12,287 nt of DNA from CALACW01 sp002431305. GTDB taxonomy: Bacteria > Bacillota > Clostridia > Oscillospirales > Acutalibacteraceae. The notes under the pieces were generated by a model. That model was not told the origin of the DNA and searched no databases. It worked only from the letters and a program-made list of their open reading frames with translations. Below, one piece after another: positions 6,004-12,287 of the stretch. Location of the stretch: positions 1-12,287 of the forward strand of contig CALACW010000058.1 in the NCBI GenBank assembly GCA_937890355.1. The letters are read 5' to 3'. The translations under genes and the position numbers were made by a program. Numbering within the stretch: position 1 is the stretch's first letter; every line of letters begins with the position of its first letter.

Positions 6004-7900
6004 GATATCACAGCATGACAAGCGCGCCAAGGAGATCGCCCTCAACTATATTAAAAACGGCAGCGGAAAATATGCGGCTTACAGAAACAAGGAAAAAAGC
6101 GGAGAGGACAAGCCGGCGGATTCAAAGAAAACTCTTAAACGTCTTATGGCTTTGTCAAAACCGTTTATGTTCGCATTTGCAATATCCTGCGCGGCGGCGA
6201 TAGTTTATACGGTTATCAATACGTATGCTCCGGGTATACTCGGCGACGTTGTCGACGCGATTCAGACTCAGGTACAGAACCGCTTGCACGGCGTGCCTCT
6301 TGATTTTTCCGAGGTTAAAACGCTTCTTATAAAGACGGTTGCTCTGTATGTTGCCGCGGGACTGTTCCAGTACGTTCAGCAGTTTGTAATGGCGGGCGGT
6401 TCGCAGAAAATGCTCTGTACGATGAGAGAACAGGTAAATTCGAAACTTGCAAGACTTCCTCTGAGTTTTTATGATTCGCATACGAAGGGCGATCTTTTGA
6501 GCCGTCTTACAAACGATATTTCGAATCTTTCAAATATTCTTCAAAACAGTATACTTACCGTTATAACGAGCGTTATTCAGGTTATCGCCGTTATAATAAT
6601 AATGTTTTTCCAAAACTGGAAACTGGCTCTCATTACGGTCATAATCTCACCCCTCGGCGCTGTATTTTCGTATTTCGTATCGAGAATTTCGCGCAAGTGG
6701 TTCAAACGCTACTGGAATACGACGGGCGATTTGAACGGTCATATCGAGGAGATGTACACCGGTCACACGATAAATAAGACATTTAATAATGAGGAAAAAG
6801 CGAAAGCGGAATTCGACGAGATAAACGACGGGCTTCAGTACATAACCGTAAAGGCGAATTTTATATCCGGAACCATTGAGCCTGTTATAAATTTAATCAA
6901 CAATGCGGTATACGTTATAATATGTATAGTCAGCGGAAATATGATTGTCGCGGGCGCGGCGGGATTCTCGCTCGGTTCGATTACTAAATTCATATCGTAT
7001 AACAGCCTTTTATCGTCCCCGCTTACGAGTCTTTCGAAACTTATAAATTCGATTCAGTCGGGACTCGCTTCTGCAGAGCGTGTTTTTGAGCTTCTCGACG
7101 AGGATGAGGAAACTCCCGATTCCTATAAGGTTACGTCTCTCAGCGCGGACGGCAGAGTTGATTTTAAGAACGTTTCATTCAGATACCGCGAGGACAAACC
7201 TCTTATCGAGGATTTCAGCATGACGGCGAATAAGGGCGACCTTATCGCTATCGTAGGTCCCACGGGCGCGGGCAAGACGACGATAATCAATCTGCTTATG
7301 CGTTTTTACGACATACGTTCGGGCGAAATTGACGTCGACGGCGTTAATATTACGGATATGCCCAGAGAACTTCTTCGTTCGCAGATAGGCATGGTTTTAC
7401 AGGACACGTGGATATTCAAGGGCTCGATAAGGGATAATATAGCTTACGGCAAAGAAAACGCGACGGACGACGAGGTTATAAGAGCCGCGAAGATTGCAAG
7501 AATTCACGACTTTATAATGAGTCAGCCCGACGGGTATAATACGGAGCTAAAAGAGGACGGAACGAATATTTCGCAGGGGCAGAAACAGCTGATAACGATA
7601 GCGAGAGCCGTTCTCGCCGACCCGCCGATACTCATTCTCGACGAGGCTACGAGCTCGGTTGATACCAAAACGGAGCTTCAGATTCAGAAGGCTATGAAGT
7701 ACCTGATGAAGGACAGAACGAGTTTCGTTATCGCGCACAGACTCTCGACGATTAAGAACGCGGACAGGATTCTCGTAATGAGAAAGGGAAGCGTCGTCGA
7801 AGCCGGTACGCACGAGGAATTGATGGAGGCAAAGGGCTTCTACGCAATGCTTCACGACTGTCAGTACCAGGGCGGAATACCTCCCGAGGATGACGAATAA
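5996..7900 (+). CDS. ABC exporter half-transporter, catalytic-site subunit (permease + ATPase)
   Basis: I chose the GTG at 5996, 8-9 bases after AGGAGGG (5981-5987). An in-frame ATG at 5951 would add a basic 15-residue extension inside the upstream acidic tail and has only a badly spaced ribosome site. The 634-residue product has six membrane segments (about 45-350) and an ATPase domain (about 385-620). Walker A is GPTGAGKTT (421-429), Walker B is ILILDEATSSVD with catalytic Glu at 550, and the switch His is at 581 (IAHRLSTI). Its signature is altered to ISQGQ (525-529) in place of LSGGQ. It therefore completes one weak site with the upstream partner's Walker motifs and one intact site with the partner's FSGGQ. 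The 8-base overlap suggests translational coupling and 1:1 assembly in the cytoplasmic membrane. A terminator follows. Confidence 0.94.
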   Translation: MSKISQHDKRAKEIALNYIKNGSGKYAAYRNKEKSGEDKPADSKKTLKRLMALSKPFMFAFAISCAAAIVYTVINTYAPGILGDVVDAIQTQVQNRLHGVPLDFSEVKTLLIKTVALYVAAGLFQYVQQFVMAGGSQKMLCTMREQVNSKLARLPLSFYDSHTKGDLLSRLTNDISNLSNILQNSILTVITSVIQVIAVIIIMFFQNWKLALITVIISPLGAVFSYFVSRISRKWFKRYWNTTGDLNGHIEEMYTGHTINKTFNNEEKAKAEFDEINDGLQYITVKANFISGTIEPVINLINNAVYVIICIVSGNMIVAGAAGFSLGSITKFISYNSLLSSPLTSLSKLINSIQSGLASAERVFELLDEDEETPDSYKVTSLSADGRVDFKNVSFRYREDKPLIEDFSMTANKGDLIAIVGPTGAGKTTIINLLMRFYDIRSGEIDVDGVNITDMPRELLRSQIGMVLQDTWIFKGSIRDNIAYGKENATDDEVIRAAKIARIHDFIMSQPDGYNTELKEDGTNISQGQKQLITIARAVLADPPILILDEATSSVDTKTELQIQKAMKYLMKDRTSFVIAHRLSTIKNADRILVMRKGSVVEAGTHEELMEAKGFYAMLHDCQYQGGIPPEDDE

Positions 7901-7924
7901 ATATTAGAGTATGCAAAAATGTGT

Positions 7925-7964
7925 GCCGGGATTCACAGTAAAATGTGGATCCCGGCGTTTTTTT
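7925..7964 (+). terminator. Intrinsic terminator of the ABC exporter operon
   Basis: A 13-bp stem (7925-7937 with 7944-7956) with one T-G wobble encloses a 6-base loop. It is followed by G and a run of seven T (7958-7964). It lies 25 bases after the stop at 7900 and separates this operon from the polymerase-like operon that starts at 8031. Confidence 0.92.
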
Positions 7965-7970
7965 GCTGTT

Positions 7971-8003
7971 CTTTAGTTTCGCTTTAGTTAGGTGCGCTAC
8001 TAT
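7971..8003 (+). promoter_or_regulatory. Tandem direct repeat and -10 box: candidate OmpR/PhoB-class regulated promoter
   Basis: CTTTAGTT occurs twice, at 7971-7978 and 7982-7989, exactly 11 bp apart, which is one helical turn. TACTAT (7998-8003) follows as a possible -10 box, and there is no convincing -35 hexamer. Direct repeats at 11-bp spacing that replace the -35 are typical of promoters activated by OmpR/PhoB-family response regulators, including phosphate-starvation ones. That this applies here is inference. The repeat precedes a polyphosphate-polymerase-like gene. Confidence 0.4.
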
Positions 8004-8030
8004 GTAGTCACATTAAGGAGATGAGCGGAC

Positions 8031-8774
8031 ATGGCAAACGTTCAGTTCAGTTTTAAACGGTACGAAAAAAAGTATATGCTTACCTCGTTTCAGCGCGACA
8101 GACTGCTGGAAATTATAAACGACAAAATCGTAAAGGATAAATACGGTGAATCCAGGATATGCAGTATTTATTACGATACGGACGATTTTTCACTTATAAG
8201 AAAGTCGATTGAAAAGCCCGTGTATAAAGAAAAATTAAGGGTCAGAAGCTATGGAGTGCCGGACGACGAATCCGATGTTTTTATCGAGATAAAGAAGAAG
8301 TTTGACGGCATTGTTTACAAAAGAAGGATAACGGCTTCGGCAGCGGGCGTCGAATCAATCATGTCGGGCGGGGCGCTCGCTTACCCGGGCGGTCAGATTG
8401 CACGGGAGATAGAGTATTTTATTTCGTTTTACGATTTGTCGCCGAAGGTTTTCATAGCATACGACAGAACGGCGTACGCGGGAAAGGACGACGGCGCGGT
8501 TCGTATAACATTCGATAAAAATATACGTTTCAGAACGTACGACCTCGATTTGCGAAAAGGAGACAAAGGCAGAAAAATTCTCGATTCGGATTTGTATTTA
8601 ACCGAAATAAAACTGCCCGGGGTATGCCCGCTGTGGCTGAGTTCCGCGCTCACGCAGGTCGGCGCAAAGAACGTTTCGTTTTCAAAATACGGCGAATGTT
8701 ATAAAAAATACATTCTGCCCGAAATATTTAAAAAGCCGAATGAAATATCGAAAGGGGAGCTCTTAGGTGCTTAA
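8031..8774 (+). CDS. VTC-domain (CYTH/TTM-fold) polyphosphate-polymerase-like protein
   Basis: ATG at 8031 follows AAGGAG (8015-8020) by 10 bases. The 247-residue protein has no signal peptide or membrane segment, so it is probably cytosolic. It matches the VTC domain, the catalytic tunnel of yeast Vtc4 that makes polyphosphate from ATP, with the motifs in order. They are RYEKKY (10-15), YYDT (47-50), KLRVRSYG (68-75, the paired Arg), FIEIKKK (84-90) with YKRR (96-99), YDRTAY (144-149), TEIKLPG (191-197, likely metal-binding Glu 192) and SFSKYGECY (216-224, likely catalytic Lys 219). All key basic and acidic positions appear kept, so activity is plausible, though the bacterial substrate is unproven. 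It lacks the SPX and membrane domains of eukaryotic VTC. It overlaps the membrane protein gene by 8 bases, suggesting a complex. An inorganic triphosphatase or another TTM enzyme is the alternative. Confidence 0.88.
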   Translation: MANVQFSFKRYEKKYMLTSFQRDRLLEIINDKIVKDKYGESRICSIYYDTDDFSLIRKSIEKPVYKEKLRVRSYGVPDDESDVFIEIKKKFDGIVYKRRITASAAGVESIMSGGALAYPGGQIAREIEYFISFYDLSPKVFIAYDRTAYAGKDDGAVRITFDKNIRFRTYDLDLRKGDKGRKILDSDLYLTEIKLPGVCPLWLSSALTQVGAKNVSFSKYGECYKKYILPEIFKKPNEISKGELLGA

Positions 8775-9429
8775 TTCAATAATCGGTCAGTCTCTTACTT
8801 TACAGTCATTTTTAATATGTACGGCGGTGTCGCTCGTACTCGGCGCGTGTTCGGCGTTCGTCGGAATGTATAAATCGAAAAGCTCGCAGAGCTTTGCCGT
8901 CGCGCTGTTTGTTCTGCCCGCTATCGTTCAGGTTGTTATAATGCTTGTAAACGGAAGCGTCGGCGCGGGTGTTGCAGTCGCCGGAGCGTTCAGTCTTATT
9001 AGATTCCGTTCGGCTCCGGGAAGCGCGAGGGAGATAGGCGTTATTTTCCTTGCAATGGCAACGGGTCTTGCGCTCGGAATGGGTTACGTTGTTTTAGCGG
9101 TAATATTCTTTGTAATAATTGCTTCGGTTATGCTTCTGCTCGTGCATTTCGGTTTTTCGTCGCCGAAGGCGAGCGAACGTATATTGAAAATTACAATTCC
9201 CGAGGATCTCGATTATGACGGACTTTTTGACGATTTATTCAAAAAATATACTAAAACTCACTCTCTCGACAGCGTCAGAACGACGAATATGGGCACTCTT
9301 TACGAGCTTAAATATTCGGTTACGTTTAATCAAAACGAGGTTCCCAAGGAATTTATCGACGCGTTAAGGTGCAGAAACGGCAATCTCAATATCACGTGTT
9401 CGAGAGAGATTTCAAAAGAAGTTCTGTGA
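8767..9429 (+). CDS. DUF4956-family integral membrane protein, likely partner of the VTC protein
   Basis: The start is GTG at 8767, 7 bases after GGGGAG (8754-8759), overlapping the previous gene by 8 bases. The 220-residue protein has about five membrane segments (roughly 14-34, 43-62, 64-78, 90-107 and 108-128). Basic residues in the 35-38 and 79-88 loops put those loops and the C-terminus in the cytoplasm. The conserved core is GAFSLIRFRSAPGSAREIG (73-91), a Gly/Arg-rich motif that I recognise from DUF4956 proteins. Residues 133-220 form a soluble alpha/beta domain (KITIPEDLDYDGLFDDLFKK and following), possibly ferredoxin-like. The function is unknown. Sitting between a cytosolic polymerase-like enzyme and a surface lipoprotein, it could anchor the enzyme or carry its product across the membrane, as the membrane part of eukaryotic VTC does. 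That role is inference. Confidence 0.85.
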   Translation: MLNSIIGQSLTLQSFLICTAVSLVLGACSAFVGMYKSKSSQSFAVALFVLPAIVQVVIMLVNGSVGAGVAVAGAFSLIRFRSAPGSAREIGVIFLAMATGLALGMGYVVLAVIFFVIIASVMLLLVHFGFSSPKASERILKITIPEDLDYDGLFDDLFKKYTKTHSLDSVRTTNMGTLYELKYSVTFNQNEVPKEFIDALRCRNGNLNITCSREISKEVL

Positions 9430-9438
9430 AAGGCGTGA

Positions 9439-11250
9439 ATGATTATGAAAAGAAAAATTTCGGCTTTGATTTCTGTTTTGATATGCGCCGTGTTTATATT
9501 TGCTTCGTGTTCTTCGGCTGAAAGCGAAGAGAAAACGACGGGCGACGCGAACACAGTCCCCGTGTCTTATTCCGGTACGTCCGCACCGGATATGACAAAC
9601 GCAGTGAACGTTGAGTTTTCTGATTCCGGCGTTAAATCTTCGGGTTCGGCGGTTACGTGCTCGGGTTCGGACGCTGTGATAACCGGAGGCGGAGTTTACG
9701 TTATAACCGGTTCGTCATCCGACGGCTCCGTTACGGTCAACGCGCCTGACAGCGAGGTTTGGCTCGTTTTGAAAAATGCCGATATAACGTGTAAGGATTC
9801 GAGTCCGCTTTACGTTTATAAATCTAAAAAGACGTACGTTTATCTTGATTCGGACAGCGTAAATAAATTAAGTGACTCGGGCGAATATTCGTATACTTCC
9901 GAATTTTCATCAAAGACCGAAGAGGAACTCAACGCGTGCGTTTATTCCAAATCCGATATGTTGATATACGGCACGGGGCAGCTCGAAGTTAACGCCGAAT
10001 TCAATAACGGCATTACGTCTAAGGATAAACTTGGAATTGAAAATTCAAATATAACCGTAAAAGCCTCAAATAACGGAATCAACGGTAAGGATTCGCTTAT
10101 CGTAAACAGCGCGTCTCTTAATGTAACGGCAGGCGCGGATACGGTAAGGTCGACAAATGATACCGACACCGAAAAAGGATATATAAATATTAATAACTGC
10201 GCTCTTACTCTTGTTTCGGGCGAGGACGGCATTCAGGCCCAAACGTCGCTTAACATAAACGGCGGAACATACAATATAACTTCCGGAGGCGGACATTCCG
10301 CCGAACTCGGAGAGGACGCGAGCGCGAAAGGCGTGAAATCCGGCGGTGAAATCACGGTTTCTGACGGAACGTTTACTCTTGACTGCGCAGACGACGCGGT
10401 TCATTCAAACGGCAATGTCACAGTATCGGGCGGAAAATTCACTATAAATACCGGCGACGACGCATTCCACGCCGATTCGACCCTTAAAGTTTCAGGCGGT
10501 AAAATCAATATTGAATCGAGTTACGAAGGTCTTGAAGGTTCAGACGTTGACGTTTCGGGCGGAGAATTTAACATAGTTTCGTCAGACGACGGTCTGAACG
10601 CCGCGGGCGGTAAGGACGAAAGCGGTTTCGGCAACGGTGCCCCGTGGCAGTCGGCGGGAGACTATTCTATTAAAATTTCGGGCGGTACGCTCAATATCAC
10701 AGCGGGCGGTGACGGCATCGATTCGAACGGTACGATGGAAATTTCGGGCGGAACAATCGCCGTAAGCAGTTCGACCGAGGATAACGGCGCGCTCGATTAC
10801 AACGGAACGTGTACTCTTACGGGTGGTACGCTTTTTGCTGAGAGCAAGGGCGATGCCATGACGCAGGCTCTGAGCGATTGTGACCAGATGACAATGTTTG
10901 TTTCTTTGGGCTCAAACGCGAAAAAAGGTTCAACGGTAACGATTTCGGGTAACTCAAAGACGTTTACCTATACGCTTACATGCGACGCGTCAAACTTTAT
11001 TTTCTCGTCACCCGAGCTTGAGCAGGGTGAAACCTATACGGTTACTCTCGACGGAAGTCAGGTATGCGAAATAACATTAAGCGATACGCTGACGACGTAC
11101 GGCAATGTAAGCTCGTCAGGTCAGCCCGGAGGCATGTCAGGTCAGCCCGGAGACATGTCAGGTCAGCCGGGAGGCAATATGAACGGCGGACAGCCCGGAG
11201 GCATGGGCGGTATGCAGCCGCCCGACGGAAAAGGCGGACAGGGAAGATAA
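9439..11250 (+). CDS. Cthe_2159-type beta-helix carbohydrate-binding lipoprotein
   Basis: The start is ATG at 9439, nine bases after the preceding stop. ATG at 9445 is equally possible, with a weak ribosome site (AAAGG, 9429-9433). The 603-residue product begins with a lipoprotein signal: KRK, a hydrophobic stretch and FASC, with Cys 24 as lipid anchor. Residues about 45-480 are repeated strand turns of the kind 'vSGGxxxI.sgdDGihs', rich in Gly, Asn and Asp pairs. This is characteristic of the Cthe_2159 (former DUF4353) family, whose founding member is a calcium-containing beta-helix binding cellulose and polygalacturonate. From about 555 the tail is Gly/Pro/Gln/Met-rich and includes three 7-residue SGQPGGM-like repeats (560-580). 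It should be anchored on the outer face of the membrane, reaching into the wall. It is the last gene of the operon with the VTC and DUF4956 genes and is followed by a terminator-like stem. Confidence 0.88.
   Translation: MIMKRKISALISVLICAVFIFASCSSAESEEKTTGDANTVPVSYSGTSAPDMTNAVNVEFSDSGVKSSGSAVTCSGSDAVITGGGVYVITGSSSDGSVTVNAPDSEVWLVLKNADITCKDSSPLYVYKSKKTYVYLDSDSVNKLSDSGEYSYTSEFSSKTEEELNACVYSKSDMLIYGTGQLEVNAEFNNGITSKDKLGIENSNITVKASNNGINGKDSLIVNSASLNVTAGADTVRSTNDTDTEKGYININNCALTLVSGEDGIQAQTSLNINGGTYNITSGGGHSAELGEDASAKGVKSGGEITVSDGTFTLDCADDAVHSNGNVTVSGGKFTINTGDDAFHADSTLKVSGGKINIESSYEGLEGSDVDVSGGEFNIVSSDDGLNAAGGKDESGFGNGAPWQSAGDYSIKISGGTLNITAGGDGIDSNGTMEISGGTIAVSSSTEDNGALDYNGTCTLTGGTLFAESKGDAMTQALSDCDQMTMFVSLGSNAKKGSTVTISGNSKTFTYTLTCDASNFIFSSPELEQGETYTVTLDGSQVCEITLSDTLTTYGNVSSSGQPGGMSGQPGDMSGQPGGNMNGGQPGGMGGMQPPDGKGGQGR
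11116..11178 (+). repeat. Three tandem 21-bp repeats in the lipoprotein tail
   Basis: Units 11116-11136, 11137-11157 and 11158-11178 each encode SGQPGxM/N and differ by only a few bases. They sit in the Gly/Pro/Gln-rich C-terminal tail. Such near-identical in-frame repeats can expand or contract by slippage, changing tail length without a frameshift. Confidence 0.85.
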
Positions 11251-11258
11251 AAATAGAT

Positions 11259-11303
11259 GTAAAAATCGGAATTCGCTTATATTCGGGCGGTTCCGATTTT
11301 TAC
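11259..11303 (+). terminator. Terminator-like stem after the VTC-DUF4956-lipoprotein operon
   Basis: Perfect 13-bp arms (11259-11271 and 11291-11303) enclose a 19-base loop. The 3' arm ends in five T before AC. It begins 8 bases after the stop at 11250. The loop is long and the T run lies inside the stem, so termination may be moderate. The A-tract/T-tract symmetry would let it work in both directions. Confidence 0.75.
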
Positions 11304-11307
11304 TTTA

Positions 11308-11336
11308 TTGCTTTTTATATTTTAATATGGTATACT
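11308..11336 (+). promoter_or_regulatory. Extended -10 promoter upstream of the ATC hydrolase-family gene
   Basis: TTGCTT (11308-11313) and TATACT (11331-11336) are separated by 17 bp, with a TG extended -10 element (11328-11329). The expected start is near 11343, leaving about 78 bases of leader that includes the second promoter and the dyad at 11380-11397. Confidence 0.65.
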
Positions 11337-11349
11337 AAATTCAACATGC

Positions 11350-11377
11350 TTAACCGTAAGCTTATTTTTAATATAAT
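11350..11377 (+). promoter_or_regulatory. Second, operator-proximal promoter for the ATC hydrolase-family gene
   Basis: TTAACC (11350-11355) and a perfect TATAAT (11372-11377) are 16 bp apart. The predicted start falls inside the inverted repeat that begins at 11380. The -35 is weak (4 of 6 matches), so this promoter is less certain than the one at 11308. Confidence 0.5.
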
Positions 11378-11379
11378 AT

Positions 11380-11397
11380 AGTTAGCAAAAGCTAACT
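11380..11397. promoter_or_regulatory. Inverted-repeat operator AGTTAGC-AAAA-GCTAACT
   Basis: Perfect 7-bp arms (11380-11386 and 11391-11397) flank AAAA. The dyad begins 3 bases after the TATAAT box and covers the predicted start site, a position where a bound dimer would block transcription. GTTAGC/GCTAAC half-sites recall sites of metal-dependent DtxR/MntR-type repressors. That link is memory-based inference, and other dimeric repressors fit equally well. Confidence 0.55.
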
Positions 11398-11420
11398 TAA
11401 AATAAAACGGGGGCGGATTT

Positions 11421-12125
11421 ATGAAAGACAGCGAACTTAAATTTGACAGGACGTGTCATGTACTGTATTCCAAAGCGTGCGAAAAGCAGATAAAAGAGAA
11501 CATTGCCCGCCATTATCCCGAGAATCTTCGGGAGGAAATATGGGCGCGGGTTCAGCTTCAGTATGTCGAGTTTCTGTCGGATTGGCGCACGGATTTGGGC
11601 GGAAAAAAGAATTTTCATAACGGCAGGGGCGGAACGTATGACTGTATCGCGCTCATGGCGTATTATGTTGTTTGCAGGGATAAGACGAGTCTTGACGAGA
11701 TTGAAAAATCCGAGGGAAATCTGATGCTTCCCGCGTTTCGGATGCTTAATAAATTTGTTGACATTAAACGTCCCGTATTTAAAAAACTGATGTATTTTTC
11801 GTTCCTGAATGCGAAAAAGATGTGCGATAAATGGGGCGATTATAAAATGAATGTTTCGGAGTTTAAAAAGGACGAGCCGATATATTACGAATTTACATCA
11901 TGTCCGACGGCTGAATTTGCAAGAAAGCACGGACTTGACGAGATAATGCCCGCACTGTGTAACCCCGATTACGAAGCCATGGAGCTTATCGGCGCGCGCC
12001 TTGTAAGAAAAACGACGTGTTCGAACGGGGATAAATGCGATTATACGATATGCGCAAAATGCGATAAATATGCGTCGGAACATCCCGAATACAGGGACGA
12101 AATGGGGTACAGAAGAAACAGGTGA
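11421..12125 (+). CDS. L-2-amino-thiazoline-4-carboxylic acid hydrolase-family protein
   Basis: ATG at 11421 lies a few bases after a G-rich ribosome site (GGGGGCGG, 11409-11416). The 234-residue cytosolic protein matches the ATC hydrolase-type family. Its C-terminal half carries FTSCPTAEFARKHG (Cys 161), PALCNPDYE (Cys 180), and a cluster TCSNGDKCDY...CAKC with Cys 200, 206, 211 and 214. The family is named for the Pseudomonas enzyme that opens the thiazoline ring on the route to L-cysteine, but most members have no tested function. The C-x5-C-x4-C-x2-C arrangement, with two further conserved-looking Cys, suggests a metal or Fe-S site. The protein ends EHPEYRDEMGYRRNR, which I recall as typical of clostridial members. 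The gene is monocistronic, with its own promoters, an operator dyad and a terminal hairpin. The family call is firm; the reaction is not. Confidence 0.8.
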   Translation: MKDSELKFDRTCHVLYSKACEKQIKENIARHYPENLREEIWARVQLQYVEFLSDWRTDLGGKKNFHNGRGGTYDCIALMAYYVVCRDKTSLDEIEKSEGNLMLPAFRMLNKFVDIKRPVFKKLMYFSFLNAKKMCDKWGDYKMNVSEFKKDEPIYYEFTSCPTAEFARKHGLDEIMPALCNPDYEAMELIGARLVRKTTCSNGDKCDYTICAKCDKYASEHPEYRDEMGYRRNR

Positions 12126-12153
12126 ACAATAATTTACGTTGTAAATTATTGTT
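12125..12153 (+). terminator. AT-rich hairpin overlapping the stop of the ATC hydrolase-family gene
   Basis: Perfect 13-bp arms (12125-12137 and 12141-12153) enclose a 3-base loop. The first base is the last base of the TGA stop. The stem is AT-rich and no T run follows, so it may stabilise the mRNA end rather than act as a strong terminator. Confidence 0.55.
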
Positions 12154-12235
12154 TCAGTGGTTAGCGGTCAGAAAAGATTTTGTTCAAATATCGATGACAG
12201 TCAGATTATAATTATGTAAAAATTTGAATTGTGAC

Positions 12236-12287
12236 GTAGGGGAAGACATTGTCTTCCCGCGGTAAAGGCAGAAATTTTAAATATGAT
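12236..12287 (-). repeat. Fourth copy of the REPIN/MITE-like repeat, inverted and cut by the window edge
   Basis: GTAGGGGAAGAC with a 3-base loop and GTCTTCCCGCGGTAAAGGC (12236-12269) is the reverse complement of the right end of copies A and C, including the GCCTTTACC core junction. The hairpin is at 12240-12258. The sequence beyond 12269 has diverged from the other copies and leaves the window, so its length is unknown. Confidence 0.8.

Noticed and set aside
8031..8774. Possibility that the VTC-like protein is an adenylate cyclase (CyaB) or thiamine triphosphatase of the CYTH group
   Set aside because: The short CYTH enzymes start with a typical ExExK motif at the N-terminus. This one has RYEKKY, a later RTxY and a SKY motif, which fit the VTC branch better.

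Overview
The window looks like a chromosomal stretch from an anaerobic, gut-type Clostridia bacterium, probably Oscillospiraceae/Ruminococcaceae. This is inferred from strong AGGAGG-type ribosome sites, frequent TTG/GTG starts, sigma-A-like promoters, Gram-positive signal peptides, a dockerin-type module on a secreted leucine-rich-repeat protein, and the gene families present. No tRNA, rRNA, CRISPR array, transposase or phage gene was recognised. Seven genes are supported.

Layout. Bases 1-245 hold an intrinsic terminator for something upstream and a perfect 14-bp dyad just before the first gene. Bases 246-1709 encode a secreted BspA-type LRR protein with a C-terminal dockerin-like pair of calcium loops. 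The convergent gap 1757-2475 holds no gene. It contains one complete and two partial copies of a short hairpin-ended repeat (REPIN/MITE-like), and another partial copy starts at the right edge of the window. On the minus strand, 2476-3744 is a secreted protein with beta-helix-like repeats and an amphipathic C-terminus, read from a consensus promoter. Two divergent promoters lie between it and the next unit. Bases 4015-7900 are two overlapping genes for a heterodimeric ABC exporter with one degenerate and one intact ATP site, closed by a terminator.

Bases 8031-11250 are a tight three-gene operon: a VTC/CYTH-fold polyphosphate-polymerase-like protein, a DUF4956 membrane protein, and a lipoprotein of the Cthe_2159 beta-helix carbohydrate-binding family with a Gly/Pro/Gln-rich tail. 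Cytosolic anionic-polymer enzyme, membrane partner and surface beta-helix protein together look like one envelope system of undefined function. This is the most interesting part of the window. A paired 8-bp direct repeat with 11-bp spacing, of the kind bound by OmpR/PhoB-class regulators, lies upstream of it. Bases 11421-12125 encode an L-2-amino-thiazoline-4-carboxylic acid hydrolase-family protein with a four-cysteine C-terminus, behind tandem promoters and a dyad operator.

All family assignments come from reading motifs. No search or structure prediction was run.
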